A stretch of DNA of 64,000 nucleotides from Megalobrama amblycephala (lineage: Eukaryota > Chordata > Actinopteri > Cypriniformes > Xenocyprididae): assembly GCF_018812025.1 (NCBI RefSeq), contig NC_063054.1, positions 39,381,396 through 39,445,395 on the forward strand. Reading direction: 5' to 3'. Position numbers and translations under genes: made by a program. The notes under the pieces were generated by a model. It ran no database searches and was not told the origin of the DNA. It saw only the letters and a program-made list of their open reading frames with translations. Below are positions 1 through 11,043 of the stretch, piece after piece. The stretch's first letter is position 1, and each line of letters begins with the position of its first letter.

Positions 1-210
1 AACACATTAGATCTATGCAAATCCCATAAGTGACCTATTTTGATCTCAAAAAGGTGAGTTGTCACTGAAAGGTGAGGAGTTTGCAACAATGAATGTGGTA
101 ATTATGTAGCTTTCTCTTGGGAATAGGAAACCTCTCAGATTTGATCAAAAATATCATAAATAGAGTAATTAATGACAGAATTTTCATTTTTGGGTGAACT
201 AACCCTTTAA
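1..210. mobile_element. Right end of a TTAA-flanked miniature DNA element
   Basis: The segment ends in the inverted-terminal sequence TTTGGGTGAACTAACCCTTT followed by TTAA at 207-210. The same terminus recurs at 2292, 2649, 49925 and 50744, and is a common non-autonomous element end in cyprinid genomes. TTAA target duplication is the habit of Kolobok and piggyBac type elements; which of the two is not shown here. The left end lies outside the window. Its TTAA also supplies the stop codon of the neighbouring minus-strand gene. Confidence 0.7.
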
Positions 211-3200
211 CATAATGCATTTTGTTTGAGCTTGTGGTACACAAACTTCCTCATTTCCACTGCATGGCGTTGTGTCAGCTGGCTTGGACTGATGCCTCTC
301 GTCAGGGCAAGAGCATTCTGGACAGATAAATGAAAAATATTTAATGTCATATTAAAGTCCATTTATGTATTCAAAAGAAAATGTTGCACAAAGAAACAAG
401 TTGTGGCTATGAAGCTTTGTGATGCCTTACCAGTAGAACAAAAGCCCCACAACTGCTGGAATCGTTTTGTGGTGCAGAGCAGAGACCACCATATTCCCAG
501 AATCCTCCCAATTCATTAGTATGACTGTACCTCACAGCCATATACCTTCTGAGAAAATAAGTGGAATGCATTCAATTATTTACAAGGTTAAATTGAGTAT
601 TTCTAATGTTTCCATAATTTGGCCTAGTTCAACTTTAGATTACATCTAAGGGTGCTTTCACACTGGCAGTTCAATTCTAAACAGAGCACTGGTCGCATGA
701 AAAATTGATAATGTGAAATCTGTCATAAGACCCTGGAGCACACTAGGGTACTGAACCTGACACTACCTGTACGAGGTGGTCTGAGCTCAGAGAGTTCTGT
801 AGCACTGGAACTAATCACTGTAGGACTAATCCATTGAATTGGCTCTTTCACTCTCTCTCCTCTCCACCTACAGCTGGTGTGTGGTGAGCGCACTGGCGCC
901 GTTGTACTGTGGCTGCCGTCGCATCATCCAAGTGGATGCTGCACACTGGTGGTGGATGAGGAGAGACCCCTGATATGATTGTAAAGCGCTTTGGGTGTAC
1001 AGTAGTACATATGAAAGCGCTATATAAATGCCTCATTCATTCATCTATTCATTCATTCATAATCTATGGTATGATTCATGTGAATATGAAAGCAACTCAG
1101 GTTCGCATTTGTACAGGAAGTAAAGTAACTTGGGCATGTGTTTTTTAGCCGATGACGACACACACAGACCTCAACAAACGTGCCCAATGCGAAAGCCCTT
1201 AAAAGATCAATATGATGGCCGATAAACAAGCAGAACTTAATTCTGTTGGAGTGAAGAGTAAAATATGTACAATATGACACTACAACATACTATGATTAAA
1301 AGAAAAACATGTACAGTAACATTACTCAATTTGTAAAAATTCTACATCTTACCTCCACATATCAACATACATGACATGGTTTCCTAACTTTGAGTCCAGT
1401 ATTGATACTTCCATATTCGGAACATCAGCTACCAGAAGAATCCAGTGATTGTTGCTCAAATGGATTGGAAGGAAAATCCACTTCATTTGGGAGAATGCCA
1501 CCTTAAAATAAAAGACAACAAGAAAAAAAAAGTGGCATACTGTTGAGATAACATTCATGTTTAGGTGAATTTCTTTCTATGCATTCATTCATTTTTATTC
1601 ATAATGGTTAAACAATTTAGTTTTACTTAAAGGAACACTACTTTTTTTGAAAATGTGTTAAACAGTTGAGCTTTACCGTTTTGAATCCATTCAGCCGATC
1701 TCCGGGTTGGCAAACTTTCAGCTTGCTATGTGGAGACTAATTCTCATGGCGTAATAATCAAGGAACTGTGTTCTCCATGGGTGCAGCAGGTGCAATGATA
1801 TTACACAGTGTCTCACAAATGTCTCTATGGTTGCAAGGCACGCTCCCTGTGAATGCAGGGGGTCACAACCATATCATTGTGCCTGCTGCACTCATGGTAC
1901 GGCAGCAAAGTTCCTTGATTATTACGCCAGAATGAGAATATAGTTTCTAGCCATATCAGCCAAGAAAATTACAACTTTTCATTTTCCATCAGTCTTAGTA
2001 TACAATGTAACTACAAGAAAGGGTCAAGTTTTAAATAGGAAAAATATCAAAACTCTTTGGTCATTTTTGAGCGAGATGCTAACGGTCTAATCAGATTCAA
2101 TGATTCAATGATTCAAGTGGTACCGAACTAAAATGAACTGTTTAACTCTAGGGGAGTTGGAAAATGAGTCTATTTTTAAAAAAGTGGAATGTTCCTTTAA
2201 GTTTTGTAATAAGAAAAAATAAAATGTCTAATATATAATGAATGATTCCACCAAAACAGCTCGTCTGCGTAAAATGGCACATCTTTTTACATTAAAGGGA
2301 GGGTTCACCCAAAAATGAAAATTCTGTCATCATATACTCATAGCTTAGCATAGCTTACTCACCCTCATGTTGTTCCAAACACATACATTTCTTTCTTCTG
2401 TTGAGCACAAAGGAAGATATTTTGATTAAAGTTTGTAACCAGGCAACTTTGCGGCACCATTGACTTCCATAGCAGGAAAAAAAAAACTACTATGGAAGTC
2501 AATGGTGCCCCAAAACTGTTCAGTTTAACACATTCCTTAAAATATCTTCCTTTGTGTTCAAAAGAACAAAGAAATTTATACAGGTTTCATACAACAACAG
2601 GCTGAATTAATGATGACAATTTTCATTTTTGGGTGAACTAACCCTTTAATGTAAAAAGATGTGCCATTTTACAAAGACGAGCTGTTTTGGTGGAATCATT
2701 CATTCATATAATCGTACAATATACCTTCATATAATATACCTTCATATAATATACCTCAATAATCATATAACTCAAACTCGTTGTGCTCCTCAAACCATTG
2801 CTGATCCATTTTTGCTTTGTGTCAGGAGCATTATCCTGCTGAAAGAGGCCACAGCCTCCAGGGAATACCATTTCCTTAAAAGGGTGTACATGGTCTCAAC
2901 AATGCTTAGGTAGGTGGTACGTGTCAAAGTAACATCCACATGGATGGCAGGACCCAAGGTTTCCCAGCAGAACATTGCCCAAAGCATCACACTGCCTCCA
3001 CCGACTTCTTCCCATAGTGCATTCTGGTGCCATGAGTTCCCCAGGTAAGTGACGCACACTCACCCGGCCATCCATGTGATGTAAAAGAAAACATTCTTCC
3101 ATTGCTCCATGGTCCAGTTCTGATGCTCACGTGTCCACTGTTGGCTCTTCCGGTGGTAGACAGGGGTCAGCATGCAGCTATGCAGCCCCATACTCAACAA

Positions 3201-6200
3201 ACTGATGCACTGTGTATTCTGACACCTTTCTATCAGAACCAGCATTAACTTCTTGAGCAATTTGAACTACAGTAGCTCATCTGTTGGATCAGACCACACG
3301 GGCCAGCCTTCACTCCGCACGTGCATCAACGAGCCTTTGTGACGAGGATATTTTGGATATTTTTCTTACACAGACATATTTCTTAGTTTCTGAAGGCCTT
3401 TATTAACCCCCCAGATCTGTGTGGAGTACATTTATGGTGGATGGATGCACTTTCTTGAGCCTCAAAGTCAAACTTGTTAATCCCATTCACTGCCATTATA
3501 AAGCTTGGATGCGTCAGGATATTTATTAATACAACTCCGACTGTGTTCATCAGAAAGAAGAAAGTCATATACACCTAGGATGGTTTGAGGGTAAGTAAAG
3601 CTTGAGATAATTTTTTATTTTAAAGTGTTCAAACCTATGAGATTTTTCTTCTGTTGAGCTAAACGGAGGATAATTTGAAGAATGTTTGTAACTGCTGATG
3701 GTAGCCATTGACATCCATAGTAGAAATCAATGGCTACCGTCAGCAGTTACAAACATTCTTCAAAATATCTTCTTTTGTGTTCATCAGAAGAAAGAAACTC
3801 ATACAGGTTGAGTACTGACAATTTTGTTTTGAGTGAATTATCCCTTTAAACACAGTAACATATAAATATTGTAGGAGTTACATTAGTCATAATCACCTTT
3901 TTAAACATCCAGTCATCAAATTGGTCACGTTCCCAAAGCAGAGGCATGTATGTAGAAATATTGAAACAGAAGTTTCCAGTGTTGGCCTCTGTGTTGTTTT
4001 CGAGTGTCAACGTGTCCAAGTATGCATTTATCACCTGTGACAAACAGTAAAGAAATTTAGTTTTGAAGACTTTATCAACCCTATTCTTCCCTTTTAACCT
4101 ATCTTAATACCTAATTCTACCTTATCATTTAACCAGTGAGGATGTTTCAGAGATTTAAAATCCCTGCTCTCTAACATCTGTCCACAGACAGACAACCTAA
4201 CTCCACTTTCTACCTCAGCAATGTCATACTTGATCAGCTCTGCCAGAAGTGTCTCAGCCTCTGTCAAATAATACCATATTTTAAATTTCACATTGCAATA
4301 ACACCTTAAATTATTGCCATTACTGTAGTTGCAGTATAATCAATGTATAACTTGAACATACTAATCAATGTATAACTTGAACATACTACTCACCTGGCAA
4401 ACCTATTGTAGTGCAGTCTGTAAGCAAGTTCTCTTTCGAAGAACCAGACTGGTTCCCTGTGTCACCTACAACATAAAAAATTTGCATTGAATGGTGACTT
4501 AACATGGATGCAGAAAGCATTCCTTCCCTTAGTCACCTTACCACTGATTCTTTTCTCAATTCTCCTTTTTTTGGCTTTCACCTTTCCTTTTCTTTTCTGT
4601 GGTGGAAGTACACGAAGTTTCAGTTTTATGTCATCTTGGTTACTTAGAAGTGGTAGTAAGTCTTCTTTTGGGACAGAGCATTTCATCTTTCCTGCAAGTT
4701 CATGAATGACTGCAGTTGCATTACGTAACAACTCATGATCCATGCATATGTATGATAGATCCTGGAGAATTTTTAATTTCTCTCTAAGGGCACACTGTGC
4801 AGTGGAAACTTCATTTGCCTCCATGTCTGTCTTCAAGCACTGAATGTCACAACAGTCTATGGCAACAGGATGTACAGTATTTTCCTTACATGTTGGCGCG
4901 CTGCCCACAAAGCTATTGGTGCAGACAGTAGTGTCCTTGTCAATCACTTCCTTCACCTCCAAATGTTTTTGACTTGACACAACATCCGAGTCAAGAGTGA
5001 CATAAGGACTGCTGATGTAATCTGGGCACAATGAGTACCATGAGTTGTCAGTGTGTTTGAAAACAGCAAAAAAATGCTTGCAGGGTAAAAAAGTGGAATT
5101 AAAAGATCTGCATTCACATGACGGAAAACAGTCTTTGTCTCCGAGATCCACTGTGTACCATTCACATGAGTGCTCACTCTGGACTTTATAAAGCCCCTTT
5201 CTCTGCTCTTGAACCTGTTGGGAGGTACAGTAACAAGCTGCCTCTAGGTTTTTCAGGCAATGTTGCACAAAAGATCTTGGACGGTCCCAGAGGAACTCAG
5301 GAACATCACCACTGTATACTCTGTGTTGACTGCTGTACATGTAATTAAGTTTAGCATATGAGAGGAGCTGCTCTGGGATGAATTCAGTAACAATCATTTC
5401 AACCAAAGATGATACTGTTTTAGTACCCGAAATCTTCAGGTAAAAGCTCTTCAAGGAGTTGTTCATTGCTTCAATGCCATTGTTTGTGGTTACAGATACA
5501 TTAAATCCATGAGGGGAGAATCCTCTGCACCACCTCTGGGGAAAAAAATAAAATAAAATAATAATCTTTTAAATCTAGTTACAAGTAACAAGCAAAAAAA
5601 AGCCTTTCTGATCTCCCTTTACACTACATAAAAAATACCTTTACTGTCATTGTACATAAAAGCACTACAATTAATTATAATTCCCACTGTGACACAATGC
5701 ACAGACATCAAAAAAAAATATTCTCAAGGTGACACTGTTGTAACCCCTACCTCTTTAATATTGAGCCACCTTTTCTCAACATAGTTTCGAACAGCTGTGT
5801 TACTCTTATACAAGACACTGTCCCTGAGCTTACTTATCGCTGCCTCACATGTTTCTCCATCATGTGCAGATGCTACACTACGAAGGAGGCCAAGAAGTTC
5901 ACTGCGATCCTGATCAGAGAGTTGGTTCTTGCCTGCAACAGGTACATTAAAATGTTACAACTATTACTGTTTAATACACACATAATTTGTAGCGTTGTCC
6001 AGTTAAATAAATTAACGTGAATGTTTCCACATGATATCAGTACTTTTCTATTACACACATTTCTTTGTAGGAAAAGTTCTTCATCGTATAACAGCTAAAA
6101 TTATATGAAAAAAAAAACCAAATGACAAATATATTTGTTCATTTAAAAAAAGTAATACTAATATATTATATATATACAGTACAGTCCAAAAGTTTGGAAC

Positions 6201-6851
6201 CACTAAGATTTTTAATGTTTTTAAAAGAAGTTTCGTCTGTTCACCAAGGCTACATTTATTTAATTAAAAATACAGTAAAAACAGTAATATTGTGAAATAT
6301 TATTACAATTTAAAATAACTGTATACTATTTAAATATATTTGACAAAGTAATTTATTCCTGTGATCAAAGCTGAATTTTCAGCATCATTACTCCAGTCTT
6401 CAGTGTCACATGATCCTTCAGAAATCATTCTAATATGCTGATCTGCTGCTCAAGATTTCAGATAAACACTGTTCTTTTGAAATTTCTATTCATCAAATAA
6501 TCCTGAAAAAAAATATTGTACACAAATATTTTGTACAATTGTACACATTAAATGTTTCTTGAGCAGCAGATCATCATATCAGAATGATTTCTGAAGGATC
6601 ATGTGACACTGAAGACTGGAGTAATGATGCTGAAAATTCAGCTTTGCCATCACAGGAATAAATTACTTTGTGAAATATATTCAAATAGAAAACAGTTATT
6701 TTAAATTGTAATAATATTTCACAATATTACTGTTTTTACTGTATTTTTAATTAAATAAATGTAGCCTTGGTGAGCAGACGAAACTTCTTTTAAGAACATT
6801 AAAAATCTTAGTGGTTCCAAACTTTTGTATGTATATATGTATGTATATATG

Positions 6852-6915
<64 letters not shown>

Positions 6916-7222
6916 CACTTAGTATTTTGTTTAATATTAATTACTGCAATGTAAATTAAAAAACTAATTTTGTGTGGGGCAAATTATATGCTATATACTT
7001 AATGTAGACACATTTGAAATGAGTTGAGATTTGATTTCTGAATTATTTCAGTGCCCAAATAGTGAACTTTGCACTTAGCAGCACAGAAAACAAAATTACT
7101 GAATTTGAAAATGTCCTCAAAAATGAGCAACATGTCTGTGACTGTTATCAACACCCCAAAATTAGGGTTACAATTGTTGGTGCCTCAGTTAACTGAGTTA
7201 TGATATACTGATTTGAAAAAAA

Positions 7223-7280
<58 letters not shown>

Positions 7281-9802
7281 CTAGACATTCGAAAGAGAGA
7301 AAGAGAAAAAGAAAAGAGAAAGAGTATTCTTACTTTCTCTTGTCCAGCGAATCCAGGCTTGCTCTCGATGGAAAGAACACAGGTATTTTTGAGCATGTGG
7401 GAAAACCAATTGAAGTGCCTGGTATTCTTGTTCACAATAATCAGTCATGAAATATTTTGGATTCCAGGCATCATTCCATTTTTTTATTAAAGACAAGGCC
7501 TCAGAGATCGCCATGGTGGATTCATTTTCACAGATGAACTCTGCAACAGGTTTGTAGCCAACATTTGTCCTGACAACAACTAGAAAAAGTGGCAAGGCAT
7601 ATTTTGTCGTTCGGTATGTGGCGTCCAGGAGAACCATGTCTCCATACCGTTTCAGAAGTCTCTGCTGTTCTTGGGACTGATGCACAAATAAAAATGTGTT
7701 CTGAATGGACTCCTTTTCTTCCCTTTTCACACAATCAACATCTTGCGATACTTTATTGTCCATGATTTGGGCTTCTGAGCATTTTCTGAAATAAAAATGT
7801 GCACTAGGGTCGTCATCTTTCCATTTCTTGAGCTTTTCTTCCAAATTAAGCTGATCAAGACCAGAGTACCTTCCTGCGACTAAAGACAAATGCACATGAT
7901 TTTGAATAGTATGGCTAGATGGAAAGTAGCACTGATCATGTGACTTTGGGAGGACACAATCGGAAGCGGAGAGTTCAGTGTTCACAAATTGCCGAAGCAC
8001 TTTTTTAAGGAAAGGCACAGAAGTAATGCCTAATGACACATACTCTTGAATTTTCTTCTTCACAAGAGGGTGGATATTTCTTGTGTATGCACTTTCTGCC
8101 GAAATCTTGTGGTGTTGGTGAGCTGTCTCAAGTGGCAAGTTGATGTGAATAATTTCAGATGACTCTGCTTCATTTTTCTGTAGAGCTGCTTTCAGAGTGT
8201 CCATAATCATTTGTTTCCTCACTTTAGAAGCTCCTTTTTCAATGCTGAATTTGTCAAATCTGGAAAAAAAAAGATTTTTTTTTTTTGTAAGAAAAACTAC
8301 AATCCCAGGCTTCCGGCAACGGCCAAACGCAAGTTTGAGTTTGGCCGAAGAGTGACCTCAGACCCGACGTATGATGTAGGATGTAAGAGTAGCATAGGCT
8401 TAGGTGAGAGTAGTGCACCATGTATAATCGTATGTCTTTTAATTTTTTATTTGTTAATATAGTTTTAACTTATTATAAAAACCCTATTCAAGTCAACTTC
8501 ACTTTTATGTTGTTTTTTTTTGTCAGATACCATCTTTGATGAACATGTCGAAAATTAGTGCGCAAACAGTAGCTCGGGTAGGTAAAAAAAACACGAGGAG
8601 AAGCATCAGAATAATACACCAGCAATCACAGACTATCGCATTCAGATTTCTCAGGACATCCATCGAGTTTGCTAAAAAACGGTAGTTCATTTGCCCTGAA
8701 ATTTATACTGAGGTTGTGTGAGAAAAACACTGCTAAGGAAACAAAACAAAATGCTGATGAACAACAATGCCATTTTGCCTTGCCTTTAAACAACATATCT
8801 CTGACTATCGACACACAAAACTATCATCTATCGGCACATATTAAACCAATTAAACTTTTGTTGACTAAGCCTCTTCTTGTTGACTAACCTTTGGTTGACC
8901 CCTAAATAAATTTGAATTCAATGTATTTCTCTTCAAGTTTATACATTAAACCTATCAGTGGGTAAAGAAACATGCTGTTAACTTAATACAGAATAAGTAT
9001 TTTTGTGTTTTAAAATATTTCTAGAGTAATGCAATTAGGCTATTCAAATATTAAAGGTTTTTTTTCAACCTTATTGTACAGATGCAATGTTGCTTACCTT
9101 CTAATGTACCTAATAAAAAGCTTGGCTGTGCAGCCAACTTTTTTGGTTGTTTGAATGTACATTCTCTTTCTTTTGCCAGAATATATATGTTCATCTTCTG
9201 AAAAGAGCTGAAATGTATGCAAAAGTATTAATAGAAAAGTATGCTTTGGTAAATTGTGCATTATAGTTTACCTATGAAACAAAAGAAATCCCCTAAATCT
9301 TACCTCCTGAGTTTTGCAATTCTTTCGCGGATTGCCATGCTGACAGCAATGAATTATTCTGTTTGTGACAGAAAGTGGTACATCCTCTGACAAATCTTCC
9401 ACCTGCCAAACCAGACGATGTGGCCCTTTTTCTTTCTTTCTTTTATCATCAGACCTACAATGAAAAGACAAGAAATTATAATAATAATCTTCAGTTCTAT
9501 AAAAGCAACCAAAACATCTCTTATTGTCATTCTTACCAAACAATGAAAGATGTCAGTGTTTCTCTCTTGTGGCATTCTAGTACAGTGCTGAGGTCAGATT
9601 TATTGGTGACGAAACCAGACACTGTGTTTTCTGTGATGTTCAGCACTTTAAAACAATCAGGGAGCCATTCTGTTCCAAAAAATTTAGGAAGATGGTCTGT
9701 AAGGAAGGACTAAGGGAGAACATTGTGCATTTGAATAGACTTTTGAACTTTAAATATTATAAGCTTACCTAGAGTATTTCTGGTCTGGTCTGCCTCTGCC
9801 AT
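207..9802 (-). CDS. 13-exon MULE transposase / SWIM zinc finger / Ulp1 (C48) protease fusion gene
   Basis: Exons in transcript order: 9769-9802, 9537-9696, 9304-9454, 9098-9207, 7334-8259, 5751-5932, 4542-5535, 4394-4465, 4121-4260, 3897-4034, 1353-1501, 431-548, 207-317. All introns are GT-AG, phases close at every join, and the sum is 3285 nt (about 1094 aa plus stop) with no internal stop. Domains in order: Cys/His-rich FAR1/WRKY-like DNA-binding region (exons 3-4, 'HCCQHG', 'KVGCTAKL'); MULE DDE transposase with 'LLDATYRT', 'MTDYCEQEY', 'CSFHREQAW' and the Glu-bearing 'NNGIEAMNNSLK'; SWIM zinc finger 'CECRSF...PCKH' in exon 7; basic stretch; then a Ulp1 fold with 'HWLNDK/VINAYL', 'SNNHWILLV' (His), 'ILDSKLG' (Asp) and 'QNDSSSCGAF' (Cys). 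MULE proteins move DNA, while Ulp1 proteases cleave SUMO-like conjugates. It may be an active element's transposase or a domesticated gene; no flanking MULE inverted repeats were found. Confidence 0.85.
650..1203. mobile_element. Miniature DNA element interrupted by a SINE
   Basis: The left end reads AAGGGTGCTTTCACACTGGCA and the right end, read on the other strand, AAGGGCTTTCGCATTGGGCA, so the two ends form imperfect inverted repeats. The core is non-coding. The SINE fragment at 829-1060 lies inside it, so it inserted later. It sits in the intron between the last-but-two and last-but-one exons of the MULE/Ulp1 gene. Family assignment (Harbinger- or hAT-like) is uncertain. Confidence 0.35.
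829..1060 (+). mobile_element. 5'-truncated copy of the 5S-headed SINE
   Basis: The sequence matches the 3' half of the full-length SINE at 15607-16195 almost base for base, from the 'CCATTGAATTGGCTCT' point through 'GATATGATTGTAAAGCGCTT' to the terminal ATTC microsatellite. The 5S-derived head and middle part are absent. Loss of the 5' end fits abortive target-primed reverse transcription by a partner LINE. Confidence 0.8.
1627..2200. mobile_element. TTAA-flanked miniature DNA element, about 570 bp
   Basis: The element is bounded by TTAA at 1627-1630 and 2197-2200. Its ends are inverted: AAGGAACACTACTTTTTTTG on the left and, read in reverse, AAGGAACATTCCACTTTTTT on the right. There is no coding capacity. 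The TTAA duplication suggests mobilisation by a Kolobok- or piggyBac-type transposase. It lies in an intron of the MULE/Ulp1 gene. Confidence 0.75.
2236..2707. repeat. Long hairpin palindrome split at its apex
   Basis: Arms at about 2236-2291 and 2650-2707 are nearly perfect inverted copies (key core GTGCCATTTTAC and GACGAGCTGTTTTGGTGG). Without the insert the sequence would be a palindrome of about 110 bp centred on ACATTAATGT. The TTAA at that centre is exactly where the element at 2292-2649 sits. Confidence 0.8.
2292..2649. mobile_element. TTAA-flanked miniature element, about 355 bp
   Basis: TTAA at 2292-2295 and 2646-2649 bounds inverted ends of the 'GGGTTCACCCAAAAATGAAA' type. The interior has a second internal palindrome around 2450-2500 (CATTGACTTCCATAG and its complement). 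It is non-coding and of the same family as the ends at 210, 49925 and 50744. Confidence 0.8.
2780..3345 (-). pseudogene. Decayed Tc1/mariner transposase fragment
   Basis: Reading the minus strand in shifting frames gives 'GSVMLWAMFCWETLGPAIH', 'VTLTRTTYL', 'QQWTREHQNW' and 'YTVHRSLLRMGLHS'-like pieces in the order expected for the middle of a Tc1-family DDE transposase. The catalytic 'FQQDNAP' motif is destroyed by a frameshift near 2830. Neither terminal inverted repeats nor an initiation region is visible. It is a dead fragment inside an intron of the MULE/Ulp1 gene. Confidence 0.75.
3590..3850. mobile_element. TTAA-type miniature element fragment with internal palindrome
   Basis: The stretch contains a strong palindrome (3697-3760, GTAACTGCTGATGGTAGCCA and its complement) and ends in GAGTGAATTATCCCTTTAAA, a diverged version of the TTAA-element terminus seen at 2649. 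The left end is unclear. It is non-coding. Confidence 0.5.
6179..6830. mobile_element. Palindromic DNA element with roughly 300-bp arms
   Basis: The left end CAGTCCAAAAGTTTGGAACC and right end GGTTCCAAACTTTTGTA are inverted. The two arms match over nearly their whole length (for example GATCCTTCAGAAATCATTCT and its complement near 6410 and 6590). The sequence would fold into one long hairpin. It is flanked by TA-rich repeat, as expected of Tc1/mariner-type TA insertion. It is non-coding and lies in an intron of the MULE/Ulp1 gene. Confidence 0.8.
6831..6911. repeat. (TA/TATG)n microsatellite
   Basis: Short TATG-rich start followed by an uninterrupted TA run to 6911. It abuts the right end of the palindromic element. 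Confidence 0.9.
7225..7277. repeat. (TA)n microsatellite
   Basis: Perfect TA dinucleotide run inside an intron of the MULE/Ulp1 gene, followed by a GA-rich stretch next to the splice donor at 7333. Confidence 0.9.
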
Positions 9803-9898
9803 TATGCACAGGAAACAGAGGACCTAAAAAAATGTATGAAATGAAATGTGAAAACAGATTCTTCTTATATCATATATTGTATGTGCACTTCAATGCGT

Positions 9899-10547
9899 GA
9901 TGTCTCAGTCTAGATGCTTGGTGTCTCAGTCTAGATGCTTGGTGTCTCAGTCTAGATGCTTGGTGTCTCAGTCTAGATGCTTGGTGTCTCAGGTTAGATG
10001 CTTGGTGTCTCAGTCTAGATGCTTGGTGTCTCAGGTTAGATGCTTGGTGTCTCAGGTTAGATGCTTGGTGTCTCAGGTTAGATGCTTGGTGTCTCAGTCT
10101 AGATGCTTGGTGTCTCAGGTTAGATGCTTGGTGTCTCAGTCTAGATGCTTGGTGTCTCAGGTTAGATGCTTGGTGTCTCAGGTTAGATGCTTGGTGTCTC
10201 AGGTTAGATGCTTGGTGTCTCAGTCTAGATGCTTGGTGTCTCAGGTTAGATGCTTGGTGTCTCAGTCTAGATGCTTGGTGTCTCAGTCTAGATGCTTGGT
10301 GTCTCAGTCTAGATGCTTGGTGTCTCAGTCTAGATGCTTGGTGTCTCAGGTTAGATGCTTGGTGTCTCAGTCTAGATGCTTGGTGTCTCAGGTTAGATGC
10401 TTGGTGTCTCAGGTTAGATGCTTGGTGTCTCAGGTTAGATGCTTGGTGTCTCAGTCTAGATGCTTGGTGTCTCAGGTTAGATGCTTGGTGTCTCAGTCTA
10501 GATGCTTGGTGTCTCAGGTTAGATGCTTGGTGTCTCAGGTTAGATGT
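9899..10547. repeat. 21-bp minisatellite, 31 units, with higher-order 17-unit period
   Basis: The unit is TCTAGATGCTTGGTGTCTCAG (variant S) or the same with GT in place of the first two TC (variant V). The 31 units run S4 V S V3 S V S V3 S V, then S4 V S V3 S V S V2, so a block of 17 units (357 bp) repeats. Because 21 is a multiple of three, one frame stays open, but the resulting heptad peptide is a by-product, not a gene. The array starts about 97 bp upstream of the MULE/Ulp1 start codon. Confidence 0.95.
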
Positions 10548-10631
10548 TTTCTAATATATTATTATTATTTTTTTTTTTTATTATTATTATTTATTATTAT
10601 TATTATAGCCTTTATAAATTTGAATTATTGA
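10548..10631. repeat. AT-rich low-complexity spacer
   Basis: Poly-T and (TTA)n tract between the minisatellite and the inverted copy of the upstream region. No other signal is visible. Confidence 0.8.
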
Positions 10632-11043
10632 AAACTCGGTTGAAGTGCATATACAATATGATATAAGAATAATCTGTTTTCACATTAATAGATTTTTTTT
10701 TAATTTTTTTAGGTCCTGTTTCCTGTGCATAATGGCAGAGGCAGACCAGACCAGAAATACTATATGTGTATATCATATATCATATCATATCATATAATAT
10801 CATATTAGAGTATTATATCTTATAATATATAATTTGAAGTTCAAAAGTCTATTCAAATGCACAATGTTCTCCCCTAGTCTTTCCTTACAGACCATCTTCC
10901 TAAGTCTTCTGGCACAGAATGGCTCCCTGATTGTTTTAAAGTGCTGAACATCTAAAAAACAGTGTCTGGCTTCGTCACCAATAAATCTGACCTCATCACT
11001 GAACTAGAATGCCACAAGAGAGAAACACTGACTTCTTTCATCA
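10632..11043 (+). pseudogene. Inverted, decayed copy of exons 1-2 and upstream region of the MULE/Ulp1 gene
   Basis: The plus strand repeats the minus-strand sequence 9537-9897: the upstream 'GAAGTGCA..ACAATATGATATAAGAA' block, the start codon and 'MAEADQTRN' (ATG at 10732), then the exon-2 block from 10890. The copy is broken. The first splice donor is replaced by a CATAT-repeat expansion near 10760-10830, and a TAA interrupts exon 2 near 10955. After 'TSFI' it passes straight into the second minisatellite array instead of the exon-2 donor. It is probably non-functional. Confidence 0.85.

Noticed and set aside
848..1036. ORFs at 848-1036 and 15987-16175 (nearly identical peptides)
   Set aside because: Both are the antisense of the same SINE body, which explains the identity.
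7148..7435. ORF with a long Tyr-Ile run
   Set aside because: Translation of a TA microsatellite joined to an exon of the MULE/Ulp1 gene in the wrong frame.
9897..10631. 244-residue open frame of 'SQSRCLV' heptads
   Set aside because: It is the by-product of a 21-bp minisatellite (a multiple of three) without stop codons; the reverse strand of the second array gives the same peptide. No start context, splice signal or homology.
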